A stretch of DNA of 39,071 bases from an uncultured Pelagibacteraceae bacterium (GTDB taxonomy: Bacteria > Pseudomonadota > Alphaproteobacteria > Pelagibacterales > Pelagibacteraceae), in the NCBI GenBank assembly GCA_902536005.1, contig CACAVT010000007.1:1-39071 (forward strand), read 5' to 3'. Made by a program: the position numbers and the translations under genes. This document shows, piece after piece, positions 1-8,991 of this stretch (the first letter of the stretch is position 1; every line of letters begins with the position of its first letter). The notes under the pieces were generated by a model. It was not told the origin of the DNA. It was given only the letters and a program-made list of their open reading frames with translations, and searched no databases.

Positions 1-422
1 ACAACTGACGTAATATTAACAATCTTTCCAGATTTATTTTTAAGCATTTTTTTAATTGCTGATTTACTCATTAAAAAAGTTGATGTTAAATTAACATCTA
101 TTACTTTTTTCCATTCATCTAGTCTCATCCTTATTGCTAAATTATCTTGTGTGATACCTGCATTATTAACTATGCAATCTAAGCTGCCACCAAGTTCTTT
201 AGTTGCGTTTTCAATAAACTCCTCAATTTTATCACTTTGAGAAATATCAAACTTTAATGTTTTAATATTTCCAAATTTATCTTTAAGTTCTTCAAGTTTT
301 TCTATTCTTGTGCCTGAAGCTAAAATATTTGCCCCGGCTTGATTTAATTTTTCAATTATTGAATTTCCAATTCCACCAGAAGCACCTGTAACGATAATAT
401 TTTTATCCGTCAAATCTGTCAT
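1..422 (-). CDS. fabG: 3-oxoacyl-ACP reductase FabG (N-terminal part, cut by window start)
   Basis: NADPH-dependent reduction of 3-oxoacyl-ACP in type II fatty-acid synthesis. The first 140 residues are present. The SDR cofactor loop TGASGGIG lies near residues 12-19 and the NNAG motif in the middle. The piece ends at GKIVNITSVV, which includes the strand carrying the catalytic Ser; the catalytic Tyr-Lys pair lies outside the window. The start ATG (420-422) overlaps the fabD stop as ATGA, so the two are translationally coupled. SDR enzymes are numerous, but the fabD neighbour makes FabG the clear choice. Confidence 0.9.
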   Translation of the reverse strand, partial: MTDLTDKNIIVTGASGGIGNSIIEKLNQAGANILASGTRIEKLEELKDKFGNIKTLKFDISQSDKIEEFIENATKELGGSLDCIVNNAGITQDNLAIRMRLDEWKKVIDVNLTSTFLMSKSAIKKMLKNKSGKIVNITSV

Positions 423-1345
423 ATTTTTAAACCTTCAATATCAACTTGGCTATTAATTGTATCAATTTTTACATTTCTATTAATTCTTTTTATCAAACCT
501 GACAAAACTTTCCCAGGTCCAATTTCTATAAAATGATCTACATCATTTTCTATCATATTTATAACGCTTTCTCTCCATCTAACCCTATTCTCTATTTGTT
601 TTATCAAGAGATTTTTAATCTCATCAGGATATTTAATTTCATTAGCAGTCACGTTTGAAATTAATTTATTTTGTCCATTTTTAAAATTAAGTTTATTTAA
701 CTCTTCTGTCATAATTTTTGTTGCATTATTCATCAAATCGCAGTGAAAGGGAGCGCTTACAGGAAGCTTTATGTTTTTTATAGAACTATCCTTTAATACT
801 TTAATTAACTTTTCTAAATCTTCTGTTTTTCCACTTAAAACAATTTGACCTTCAGAATTATCATTTGCAATTTGTGCTTTTAAATTTTCTTTATTTTCTA
901 TCAATATTTTTTCTATTATTTCAACTGTTGAACCTAATGCCGCAACCATTCCTCCCTCTCCTTTAGGCACAGAGTTTTGCATTGCATCCCCTCTTATTCT
1001 TAATATTTTTAAAGTTTCTGAAAAATCTAAGTATCCCGCACATGATAAAGCTGAATATTCACCTAAAGAGTGTCCTGCAAAGTATTTAGCTTTATTTAAA
1101 TCTAAGTTAAATTCATCTTTTGCTAAATTAAATATTGAATAACTAATTAAAAATATTGCAGGTTGTGTATTAGCTGTTAAATCCAATTCTTCTTTTGGAC
1201 CCTCTAAAATTAGCTTAGAAATAGGAAAATTTAATGTATCATCTGCTTGCTTAAACAAATTTTTAACTACATTAAATTTATCATATAGCTCTTTTCCCAT
1301 ACCCACTATTTGAGATCCTTGACCTGGAAAAATTACTGAAAACAT
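419..1345 (-). CDS. fabD: Malonyl-CoA:ACP transacylase FabD
   Basis: Transfers malonyl from CoA to acyl carrier protein in fatty-acid synthesis in the cytoplasm. The 308-residue length is normal for FabD. It begins with the family motif FPGQGSQ, has the nucleophile elbow GHSLGEY with Ser93, Arg118 for the malonyl carboxylate and the catalytic His201 in APFHCDL; these positions almost equal E. coli numbering. It overlaps fabG by 4 nt and is divergent from rpsF across 86 nt. Confidence 0.97.
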   Translation of the reverse strand: MFSVIFPGQGSQIVGMGKELYDKFNVVKNLFKQADDTLNFPISKLILEGPKEELDLTANTQPAIFLISYSIFNLAKDEFNLDLNKAKYFAGHSLGEYSALSCAGYLDFSETLKILRIRGDAMQNSVPKGEGGMVAALGSTVEIIEKILIENKENLKAQIANDNSEGQIVLSGKTEDLEKLIKVLKDSSIKNIKLPVSAPFHCDLMNNATKIMTEELNKLNFKNGQNKLISNVTANEIKYPDEIKNLLIKQIENRVRWRESVINMIENDVDHFIEIGPGKVLSGLIKRINRNVKIDTINSQVDIEGLKI

Positions 1346-1370
1346 ATAAAAAAACTAATTATTTTGCCTT

Positions 1371-1399
1371 TTTAACTATTGTAATTGAACTTTTATAAT
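1371..1399 (+). promoter_or_regulatory. Candidate sigma-70 promoter of the rpsF-rpsR-rplI operon
   Basis: TTTAAC at 1371-1376, a 17-nt spacer, and a perfect TATAAT at 1394-1399. Transcription would start near 1406 and leave a leader of about 25 nt before the rpsF ATG at 1432. The spacing and the perfect -10 support it, but in DNA this AT-rich a TATAAT can arise by chance. Confidence 0.5.
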
Positions 1400-1431
1400 A
1401 GTATATCCTCACTTTTTATTAAAGAACTTAA

Positions 1432-1785
1432 ATGAATTTATACGAACATACTATTATAGCCAGGCAAGATACTTCACCCAGTGAATTAAAGCAACTGACA
1501 GAAAAATATTCTAAAATTGTTGAAAAAAATGATGGAGAAGTTGTTAAAACCGAAAACTGGGGATTACTAAACTTATCATATCTAATTAAAAGGAATAAAA
1601 AAGGGAGCTACATACACTTTAAAATAAAAGGTAAAGGTAATGTTATTAGTGAATTAGAAAAAAATGAAGCTATAGATAAAAAGTTACTAAGATATTTAAC
1701 GGTTAGAGTAAAAAAGTTTGACTTAGAAACGAGCTATTTTGGAAAAAAAGAAGATAGTGAAAAAAAGGAAAGTGCTAAAAACTAA
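1432..1785 (+). CDS. rpsF: 30S ribosomal protein S6
   Basis: Small-subunit ribosomal protein that binds 16S rRNA together with S18. The 117 residues have the S6 opening ([10 protein letters not shown]), the central [18 protein letters not shown] strand pattern and the LLRYLTVRV ending, followed by a Lys/Glu-rich tail. It is first in rpsF-rpsR-rplI and its stop overlaps the rpsR start by one base (TAATG). In many bacteria this operon is controlled by S6-S18 binding to the leader; the leader here is too short for me to see such a site. Confidence 0.97.
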   Translation: MNLYEHTIIARQDTSPSELKQLTEKYSKIVEKNDGEVVKTENWGLLNLSYLIKRNKKGSYIHFKIKGKGNVISELEKNEAIDKKLLRYLTVRVKKFDLETSYFGKKEDSEKKESAKN

Positions 1786-2057
1786 TGCCAAAAAGACAAA
1801 GTGGAAATAAAAAAGGTAAACAAAGTAACTTTGCAAAACTAAGTATTTTTCAACCAAATAAATATAAATTTAAAAAAACTTGTCCATTGTCAGTAAAAGG
1901 TGCTCCTGAAGTGGATTATAAAAATATAAAACTTTTAAAAAAATATGTTTCTGAGAATGGTAAAATTTTACCTTCAAGGATTACAAATGTATCTCAAAAA
2001 AAACAAAGAGAACTTTCTCTTTCAATCAAAAGAGCAAGAAATTTAGCGTTAATATAA
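1785..2057 (+). CDS. rpsR: 30S ribosomal protein S18
   Basis: Binds 16S rRNA as a heterodimer with S6. The 90 residues have a basic N-terminal extension and then the conserved core: [20 protein letters not shown], the [15 protein letters not shown] segment, and the closing [10 protein letters not shown]. It sits between rpsF (1-nt overlap) and rplI (1-nt gap), the standard order. Confidence 0.97.
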   Translation: MPKRQSGNKKGKQSNFAKLSIFQPNKYKFKKTCPLSVKGAPEVDYKNIKLLKKYVSENGKILPSRITNVSQKKQRELSLSIKRARNLALI

Positions 2058-2058
2058 A

Positions 2059-2514
2059 ATGAAAGTAATTTTATTAGAAAACGTAAAAAGAATTGGGTCT
2101 ATTGGCGAAGTAATAGATGTGAAAAGAGGTTTTGCTAGAAACTTTCTAATCGCTAATAAAAAAGCTCTTTATGCATCAAAAGAAAATATAAAAGAAGTTG
2201 AAAAAATTAAGGCTGAATTATCAAAAAAAGATAGCGAAAAGAAAAAAGAAGCCTCTCAAATTGCTGAGCAAATTGCTGGTAAAGAGTATTCTGTCAAAAA
2301 ACTAAGTACAGAAAATAATGAATTATATGGTTCAGTTAAACCAACTGAAATATCAAAAGTTATTCAAGAACAAAACAAAATTGATATAAAGCCTTCAATG
2401 ATACAACCAGTTGAAGAAATAAAAGCCTTAGGAAAATTTAAAGTTAAAATTTCTTTACACTCAGAAGTTGATGCAGAAATTACGATTAATGTTTCTTCAG
2501 CTGATACAATTTAA
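2059..2514 (+). CDS. rplI: 50S ribosomal protein L9
   Basis: Large-subunit protein that binds 23S rRNA near the L1 stalk. The 151 residues have the L9 N-terminal domain (MKVILLENVKRIGSIGEV, then DVKRGFARNFLI), a charged connecting helix (about residues 40-75) and a C-terminal domain ending in an EVDAEITINV strand. Last gene of the ribosomal trio; a 70-nt gap separates it from dnaB. Confidence 0.97.
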   Translation: MKVILLENVKRIGSIGEVIDVKRGFARNFLIANKKALYASKENIKEVEKIKAELSKKDSEKKKEASQIAEQIAGKEYSVKKLSTENNELYGSVKPTEISKVIQEQNKIDIKPSMIQPVEEIKALGKFKVKISLHSEVDAEITINVSSADTI

Positions 2515-2584
2515 TAATTATACATTCTTTTCCCCAGCATTAATATACAATTTGAATTGATTAATTTTCATGTAAGTTATTTTC

Positions 2585-4003
2585 ATGGAAAACAATTTAA
2601 GTATAGTCAAAGATCAATTTAAAGAGTTACCAAATAACATTGAGGCTGAGCAAGCAGTTATAGGATCTATTCTTGTAAGTAATGATATTTTTGATGAAAT
2701 AAATACAATAATTTCCAGTATTAACTTTTATGATCCAATGCATCAAAAAATATTTGAGGCAGTTGAAAGTCTTATCTACAAAGGAATGTTAGCTAACCCA
2801 ATTACTTTAAAAAATTATTTTGAAGATGAAAAAGATGATCTAAATGTTCCCGAATATTTGGTAAAAATTACAAAGTTTTCTACATCAGTTAGGCAAGCAA
2901 TAGAATACTCAAAAATAATTTACGATATGTTCGTTAGAAGAGAATTAATAAAAATTTCTGAACAAACTATTGACAGCGCAAAATTAAATGATCTTGATAC
3001 TAACGGACAATCCATAATCGAAAGTTCTGAAAGATTACTATTTGATTTAGCTGAAAAAGGTTCTTTCAATTCTTCTTTAGTAAAATTTGATGAAGCAATG
3101 AAACAAACAATTGAAATGGCTTCAGCTGCTTATAAAAATGAAGAGGGTATCGTAGGTGTTCCAACTGGTTTAAGAGATTTAGATGATAAGCTAGGTGGTT
3201 TACATCAATCAGATTTAATTATTATTGCTGGTCGACCATCAATGGGTAAAACCTCTCTAGCAACGAATATTGCATTTAATGCTGCTCAAAAACTACAAGA
3301 GAGTGGTAAGAAATCATCCATAGCTTTCTTTTCTCTAGAAATGTCTTCAGAACAATTGTCTACAAGGATTATATCTGAACAAGCTAGGATTAGTTCTAAT
3401 GATATTAGAAGAGGAAGAATATCAGATGATCAATTTGATAAATTTTTAGAAACATCAAAAAATATTTCTGAACTACCCCTTTATATTGATGAAACTCCAG
3501 CGATAAGTATTGCTGCATTAAGTAATAGAGCAAGACGAATTAAAAGGCTTTTTGGTCTTGATATGATTGTAGTTGATTACATCCAATTAATGAGAGGAAC
3601 TACATTTAACAAAGATGGAAGAGTTCAAGAAATATCACAAATTACTCAAGGACTTAAAGCAATAGCCAAAGAACTTTCTGTTCCTGTAGTAGCTCTTTCT
3701 CAATTATCTCGACAAGTAGAACAAAGAGATGACCATAAGCCTCAATTAGCAGACTTAAGAGAGTCTGGTTCTATTGAACAAGATGCAGATGTTGTAATGT
3801 TTGTTTATAGAGAGGGATATTATTTACAAAGAAAAGAGCCAAGAGAAGCAACAGTTGAACATGCAGAATGGCAAGCAAAAATGAATGAAGTTGCACATTT
3901 AGCTCAAATTATAATTGGAAAACAAAGACATGGCCCTATTGGTAATGTAACACTTGAATTTGAGGAAAGATTTACAAAATTTAAGGATACTCAATTAAGT
4001 TAA
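2585..4003 (+). CDS. dnaB: Replicative DNA helicase DnaB
   Basis: Hexameric 5'-3' helicase that opens DNA at the replication fork and binds primase through its N-terminal domain. The 472 residues hold the N-terminal domain (NIEAEQAVIGSIL, residues 18-30), a linker, and the RecA-fold helicase domain with Walker A GRPSMGKT (216-223), FFSLEMS (248-254), Walker B ending in Asp331 and an ALSQLSR motif. The length is normal and no intein is present. It follows rplI, as in many bacteria. Confidence 0.96.
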   Translation: MENNLSIVKDQFKELPNNIEAEQAVIGSILVSNDIFDEINTIISSINFYDPMHQKIFEAVESLIYKGMLANPITLKNYFEDEKDDLNVPEYLVKITKFSTSVRQAIEYSKIIYDMFVRRELIKISEQTIDSAKLNDLDTNGQSIIESSERLLFDLAEKGSFNSSLVKFDEAMKQTIEMASAAYKNEEGIVGVPTGLRDLDDKLGGLHQSDLIIIAGRPSMGKTSLATNIAFNAAQKLQESGKKSSIAFFSLEMSSEQLSTRIISEQARISSNDIRRGRISDDQFDKFLETSKNISELPLYIDETPAISIAALSNRARRIKRLFGLDMIVVDYIQLMRGTTFNKDGRVQEISQITQGLKAIAKELSVPVVALSQLSRQVEQRDDHKPQLADLRESGSIEQDADVVMFVYREGYYLQRKEPREATVEHAEWQAKMNEVAHLAQIIIGKQRHGPIGNVTLEFEERFTKFKDTQLS

Positions 4004-4024
4004 ATTCCAATATAAAGAGCTTGA

Positions 4025-6421
4025 ATGATAGCTCATTTTTACCAAAACGTTATCCTTAAAAATCCCAAAGCAATATTTGTATTGTTAATTATTGCTATTT
4101 TAAGTTTTGGATACTACTCAAAAAATTTTAGGCTAGATGCTTCATCAGAAACCTTATTAATTGAGGGTGACCCAGATTTAGCATATTTGAAAGAAGTCTC
4201 TGAAAGATATGGATCCAAAGAATTTTTAATTCTTACGTATACACCAAATGAAGGGATGGTAACTGACTCATCAATAAATAATTTATTAAGTTTAAAATAT
4301 AAAATTCAGAGCCTCAACTGGGTCCATAGTGTAATTACATTATTAGATATTCCTCTCTTAAATAATTCAGATGCTCCTCTTCAAGAAAGACTAGAAAGCT
4401 TCAAAACATTAAAAGATGAAGATGTTGATAGAGATCGAGGTTTTAAAGAAATTTTAAATAGTCCTGTTTTTCGAAATTTCGTTATTAGTGAAGACGGTAA
4501 AACTAGTGGAATTATTGTTAACATTAAAAAGTCTCAAAAATTAGAAGATATAGAAAATAAATCAAAAGAGGAAGTTGAACTAATTAAAGATCAAATAAAA
4601 AAACAAAACCACCAGAATATTTTAGAAATTAGACAAGTTATTCAAAGTTATGGCGATGTTGGAAAAATATATCTTGGAGGAATACCAATGATTGCTGATG
4701 ATATGATGACTTTTATCAAAAGTGATATAATTGTTTTTGGTTTGGGGGTTCTATTATTTATAATTGCTACTTTATGGTTTGTTTTTAGAACTCTTCTTTG
4801 GATTGCAGTTCCTATAAGTAGTTGTCTTTTTTCTGTAATAATAATGATGGGATTACTTGGACTGCTAGGATGGAAAGTTACGGTCATCTCATCAAATTTT
4901 ATTGCACTTATGTTGATTTTAACAATGGCAATGAATATTCATATGAGTACAAGATTTCTTCAATTTAAAAAAGATTTTCCATCAAAAAATAATTTTGAAA
5001 TTATTTCTCTAACCACTTCAAAAATGTTTTGGCCAATTCTTTATACAGTTCTAACAACAATTTTTGCATTCTTATCTTTAATTTTTAGTGAAATAAAACC
5101 TATTATAGATTTTGGTTGGATGATGACTTTTGGTTTGATTACATCATTTATCATTACATTTACTTTGCTACCTACCCTTTTAAACTTTGCATCCACAAAT
5201 AATATTTCAGTTAAGAAAGAACAAAAATCTAAAATCACAAATTTATTAAGTTTAATTTCTATAAATAATAAAAACTCCATCTTATTAGTAACTGGAATAG
5301 TTATAATATTCAGTGTAATTGGAATAAGTAAACTTGAAGTTGAAAATAGCTTCATAAATTACTTTGATAAGAATACCGAAATTTATAAGGGAATGAAGCT
5401 TATAGATGAAGAGCTAGGTGGCACCACTCCTTTAGAGGTTATTTTAAAATTTCCTGCGAAAAAAAAAGTGAAAAAATCTGAAGAAGATGATGAATTTGAT
5501 GATTGGGGCGATGAAGAAGATACTAATGATGAAAAATACTGGTTTACCAAAGACAAAATTGATCTAATTACATCTGTTCATAATTACTTAGATAGCTTAC
5601 CAGAAATTGGTAAAGTTATATCTTTTTCATCAATTATTGAAGTAGCTACTCAATTAAATAATAATAAGCCTTTAGGTACTTTGGAAATGGGAGTGCTCTA
5701 CTCAAAAATTCCTGAGAGTATTAAAAATGAAATTATTGATCCCTATCTTTCAATTAAAGATAATGAGGCTAGAATTAGTTTAAGAATTATAGACTCGCAA
5801 GAAAATTTAAGAAGAAATGATTTAATTAACAAAATCAATTTTGATTTAAAAGATAAATTTGGTTTAGAAGAAAAAGATTACAAATTAGCAGGTGTATTAA
5901 TATTATTTAACAATTTATTACAAAGCTTATTTAAATCTCAAATTTTAACATTAGGATTGGTTATGATTGGAATATTTTCAATGTTTATAATCTTATTTAG
6001 AAATATTAAACTTTCATTGATTGGCGTTGTTCCAAATTTTATTGCTGCTTTTTTTATACTAGGAATAATTGGATTGTTAGGAATACCTTTGGATATGATG
6101 ACGATAACTATTGCAGCAATCACGATAGGTATCGCAGTAGATAACAGCATTCATTATATCTACAGATTTAAAGAAGAGTTTAATAAAATAAAGGATTACA
6201 ACAAAACGTTAAAAACCTGCCATTCAACTGTTGGGGTTGCTATAATAAACACTTCAATTACAATTGTTTTTGGATTTTCGATTTTGGTGTTATCAAAGTT
6301 TATTCCAACAATTTATTTTGGTGTGTTTACTGGGCTGGCTATGCTATTGGCTATGATATCAGTATTAACACTACTTCCTGCATTAATCTTAATTATTAAA
6401 CCGTTTGGCAAATCATCTTAA
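4025..6421 (+). CDS. MMPL/RND-superfamily predicted exporter
   Basis: Inner-membrane transporter of the MMPL/RND type with two repeats of one TM helix, a periplasmic loop and five TM helices. TM1 is near residues 14-30, TM2-6 lie between 233 and 390, TM7 is near 418-436, and the last group covers about 635 to the C-terminus. The second repeat carries ITIGIAVDNSIHYIYRF, the family's acidic TM motif. The second periplasmic loop contains a run of Lys followed by about 19 mostly acidic residues (about 478-503). Relatives move lipids, hopanoids or fatty acids; the substrate cannot be read here. The last A of its stop is the first base of the cvpA start. Confidence 0.85.
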   Translation: MIAHFYQNVILKNPKAIFVLLIIAILSFGYYSKNFRLDASSETLLIEGDPDLAYLKEVSERYGSKEFLILTYTPNEGMVTDSSINNLLSLKYKIQSLNWVHSVITLLDIPLLNNSDAPLQERLESFKTLKDEDVDRDRGFKEILNSPVFRNFVISEDGKTSGIIVNIKKSQKLEDIENKSKEEVELIKDQIKKQNHQNILEIRQVIQSYGDVGKIYLGGIPMIADDMMTFIKSDIIVFGLGVLLFIIATLWFVFRTLLWIAVPISSCLFSVIIMMGLLGLLGWKVTVISSNFIALMLILTMAMNIHMSTRFLQFKKDFPSKNNFEIISLTTSKMFWPILYTVLTTIFAFLSLIFSEIKPIIDFGWMMTFGLITSFIITFTLLPTLLNFASTNNISVKKEQKSKITNLLSLISINNKNSILLVTGIVIIFSVIGISKLEVENSFINYFDKNTEIYKGMKLIDEELGGTTPLEVILKFPAKKKVKKSEEDDEFDDWGDEEDTNDEKYWFTKDKIDLITSVHNYLDSLPEIGKVISFSSIIEVATQLNNNKPLGTLEMGVLYSKIPESIKNEIIDPYLSIKDNEARISLRIIDSQENLRRNDLINKINFDLKDKFGLEEKDYKLAGVLILFNNLLQSLFKSQILTLGLVMIGIFSMFIILFRNIKLSLIGVVPNFIAAFFILGIIGLLGIPLDMMTITIAAITIGIAVDNSIHYIYRFKEEFNKIKDYNKTLKTCHSTVGVAIINTSITIVFGFSILVLSKFIPTIYFGVFTGLAMLLAMISVLTLLPALILIIKPFGKSS

Positions 6422-6966
6422 TGTTTGAAATCATAAAAGATTTTTATAAAGCAATATCAATAATTGATTTAATTTATTTAATTTTAACAATCCTTTCTTT
6501 GATAAATTGTTACAAAAAAGGCTTCATTTTAAGCATTTTCTCAATGGCTAAATGGTTGCTGGCTTATATAATTACATTAATTCTATTTCCCAAAATTAAA
6601 CCATATGTAAAAGACATAATTGATAATGAATATGTACTCGATGTTAGTTTAGGAATAGTAATATTTGTCGTTGTTATATTTTTAGTTTTATTAATAAATA
6701 AGGGAATCAGTAAAGCGGTCAGATACACGGGAATCGGTGGCCTAGATACGACATTTGGATTCTTTTTTGGTTTTATAAGAGCTTACATTATTTCTGTATG
6801 CATCTTTTCAGGTGTCCATATTGTTTATAATTATGATAAATGGCCAATAAATTTTGACAAATCATACATCTTTCCATATTTAGAAAAAGGTAGTAGTTAT
6901 CTGATAAAAGAATTTCCTAATGAAAAAACATATCAAGATTCTAAAGAAAAAATTACAGATCTATAA
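6421..6966 (+). CDS. cvpA: CvpA family membrane protein
   Basis: The 181 residues have four hydrophobic helices and the CvpA start pattern (DLIYLILTILSLINCYKKGF). A conserved GIGGLDTTFGFFFGFIRA segment, close to the family's D...G...G..RG stretch, lies near residues 103-120. CvpA was named for colicin V production in E. coli, and its molecular function is unsettled. The cvpA-purF order is conserved from enterics to alphaproteobacteria. Here the two genes overlap by 47 nt in different frames. Confidence 0.85.
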   Translation: MFEIIKDFYKAISIIDLIYLILTILSLINCYKKGFILSIFSMAKWLLAYIITLILFPKIKPYVKDIIDNEYVLDVSLGIVIFVVVIFLVLLINKGISKAVRYTGIGGLDTTFGFFFGFIRAYIISVCIFSGVHIVYNYDKWPINFDKSYIFPYLEKGSSYLIKEFPNEKTYQDSKEKITDL

Positions 6967-8401
6967 TCCAAGACTAAAGGAAGAATGTGGAGTTTTTGGT
7001 ATTAGCAATGCAAAAGATGCTTCGGCTCTAACAGCACTTGGACTACATGCATTGCAACACAGAGGTCAAGAAGGTTGTGGAATAGTTACATTTGATGGAG
7101 AAAAATATTATTCAGAAAAAAGATTTGGTTTAGTTGGTGATAATTTCAATAAAGAAAAAGTACTTAATAATCTCAAGGGAAATTATGCGATTGGCCATAA
7201 CAGATACAGCACAACTGGAAATAATATTTTAAGAAACATTCAGCCTTTTTTTGCCGACACCAATGCAGGTGGAATTGGAGTTGCGCATAATGGAAATCTT
7301 ACTAACTCAATTGCTTTGAGGAATAAACTCGTTGAGGATGGAGCTATATTTTACACCACTTCAGATACTGAAACGATTGTTCAATTAATTGCTAAATCAA
7401 AAAGACCAAAAACAATTGACAAAGTAATTGATGCAATTTTTCAAATTCAAGGTGGCTATGCATTAGTGATGTTAACGCAAAACTCATTAATTGGGGTTAG
7501 AGATCCTTATGGAATTAGGCCTCTAGTAATCGGTAAGCTTGGAAATAGTTATGTGTTGGCATCTGAAACTTGTGCGTTTGATATAATTGGTGCAAAATTT
7601 GTAAGAGAAGTTGAAAATGGTGAAATAGTTTTAATTGAAAATAATAAAATGAAAAGTATTAAGCCCTTCCCTGCTAAAAAAGTTAGACCTTGCGTATTCG
7701 AATATATTTATTTTTCAAGACCAGACAGTCTAATAGGAGGAAAGACAGCATATGAGCATAGAAAAAACATAGGTAGAGAACTTGCAAAAGAAAATGATAC
7801 TGATGCTGATATAGTAGTTCCTGTTCCAGACTCTGGAAATGCTGCTGCTATGGGTTTTGCTCAAGAGTTAAAAATGAATTTTGAACATGGATTAATTCGA
7901 AACCATTATGTTGGAAGAACTTTCATCGAGCCAAGCCAAAAAATTAGAAGCTTAGGTGTAAAATTAAAATTAAATGCTAATCAAACAACAATAAAAAATA
8001 GAAAAATTATTCTAATTGATGACTCTCTTGTTCGAGGAACAACTTCATACAAAATTGTTAAAATGCTTTATGATGCTGGAGCAAAAGAAGTTCATGTTAA
8101 AATTGCGTGCCCTGAAATAAAGTACCCAGATTTCTATGGTGTAGATACACCTACAAAAAAAGAATTGTTAGCAGCAAATAAAACAAATGATGAAATTTGT
8201 GAATATATTGGAGCTAAAACTCTGAGATTTTTATCAATAGGGGGATTGTATAAAGCTATTGGTTTTGAAAATAGAAACGAAACATATCCACAATTAACAG
8301 ATCATTATTTCACGGGTGAGTATCCTGTTAAATTAGTGGATGAATTAGGAGATAATAAAATAACTCAGTTATCTTTATTAAGTACTGGATCAAACAATTA
8401 A
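6920..8401 (+). CDS. purF: Amidophosphoribosyltransferase PurF
   Basis: First committed step of purine synthesis: PRPP plus glutamine gives phosphoribosylamine. The glutaminase domain starts at Cys23 (ECGVFGI) after a 22-residue pro-segment that would be cleaved to expose the nucleophile. The phosphoribosyltransferase PRPP loop IILIDDSLVRGTTS is at 363-376. ATG 6920 is the only usable start before Cys23, so the pro-segment is encoded inside the end of cvpA. Of the four Fe-S ligands of the Bacillus enzyme only one equivalent remains (Cys258 in RPCVFEYIYFSRP). The position in PDFYGVD is Asp404, and the C-terminal segment before FTGEYP has no Cys. Confidence 0.96.
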   Translation: MKKHIKILKKKLQIYNPRLKEECGVFGISNAKDASALTALGLHALQHRGQEGCGIVTFDGEKYYSEKRFGLVGDNFNKEKVLNNLKGNYAIGHNRYSTTGNNILRNIQPFFADTNAGGIGVAHNGNLTNSIALRNKLVEDGAIFYTTSDTETIVQLIAKSKRPKTIDKVIDAIFQIQGGYALVMLTQNSLIGVRDPYGIRPLVIGKLGNSYVLASETCAFDIIGAKFVREVENGEIVLIENNKMKSIKPFPAKKVRPCVFEYIYFSRPDSLIGGKTAYEHRKNIGRELAKENDTDADIVVPVPDSGNAAAMGFAQELKMNFEHGLIRNHYVGRTFIEPSQKIRSLGVKLKLNANQTTIKNRKIILIDDSLVRGTTSYKIVKMLYDAGAKEVHVKIACPEIKYPDFYGVDTPTKKELLAANKTNDEICEYIGAKTLRFLSIGGLYKAIGFENRNETYPQLTDHYFTGEYPVKLVDELGDNKITQLSLLSTGSNN

Positions 8402-8404
8402 ATT

Positions 8405-8962
8405 ATGAAAACAGTAAATTTTACTGAAATGAAAAATGGAACTAAGGAAGATTATGAACTTCTTGAAAAATTTGAGAAAAACTTTGAGAGACAAACTGCT
8501 GAGAGAGTTTTAAATTATTTATCTAAACAAACTACAACTTTAGAAGGTTATAAAATCACTAGACTAGAACACTCTTTACAAGCCGCTACCAGAGCTTTTA
8601 AAAATAAAGAAAGTGATGAAATGGTTGTTGCAACATTATTGCATGATATTGGAGATGATCTAGCACCAATGAATCATTCTCAATATGCTGCTTCCATTCT
8701 AAGACCTTATGTTTCAGAAAGAACCTATTGGATTATTTTACATCATGGTCTTTTTCAAACTTATTACAGCGCTCATCATTTAGGGGGTGATAGAAATGCG
8801 AGAGACAAATTTAAAGATCACAAGTATTATCAGGACACTATAGATTTTTGTGAAAAATATGACCAATGCTCTTTTGATCCTGGTTATAAAAGTATGTCAT
8901 TGGATGATTTTAAGCCATTAGTTAAAAAAATATTCTCAAAAGAGCCTTATTATTATCTTTAA
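8405..8962 (+). CDS. HD-domain protein, PhnZ/myo-inositol-oxygenase-like
   Basis: A 185-residue all-helical HD-superfamily protein. Probable metal ligands are His56 (RLEHSLQAA), His80-Asp81 (LLHDIGDD), His91, His113 or His114, and Asp153 (EKYDQC). The LEHSLQ motif and the 24-residue spacing from His56 to His80 match, from memory, the mixed-valence di-iron oxygenase PhnZ rather than nucleotide phosphohydrolases. The Asp in an EKYD setting recalls myo-inositol oxygenase. Its substrate is unknown. It starts 3 nt after purF and precedes gshA; neither neighbour reveals its job. An ordinary phosphohydrolase is the alternative. Confidence 0.72.
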   Translation: MKTVNFTEMKNGTKEDYELLEKFEKNFERQTAERVLNYLSKQTTTLEGYKITRLEHSLQAATRAFKNKESDEMVVATLLHDIGDDLAPMNHSQYAASILRPYVSERTYWIILHHGLFQTYYSAHHLGGDRNARDKFKDHKYYQDTIDFCEKYDQCSFDPGYKSMSLDDFKPLVKKIFSKEPYYYL

Positions 8963-8991
8963 ATTTAGATATAAATCATTATTTACAGCGC

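Noticed and set aside
2515..2584. A dnaB promoter in the 70-nt gap after rplI (TTGAAT with TAAGTT)
   Set aside because: The spacer is only 15 nt and transcription would start at or inside the start codon region. dnaB may simply be read from the ribosomal operon.
4648..6150. Three minus-strand open frames within the MMPL exporter gene
   Set aside because: They are hydrophobic complements of transmembrane coding sequence, antisense to a clear gene, with no recognisable domain.
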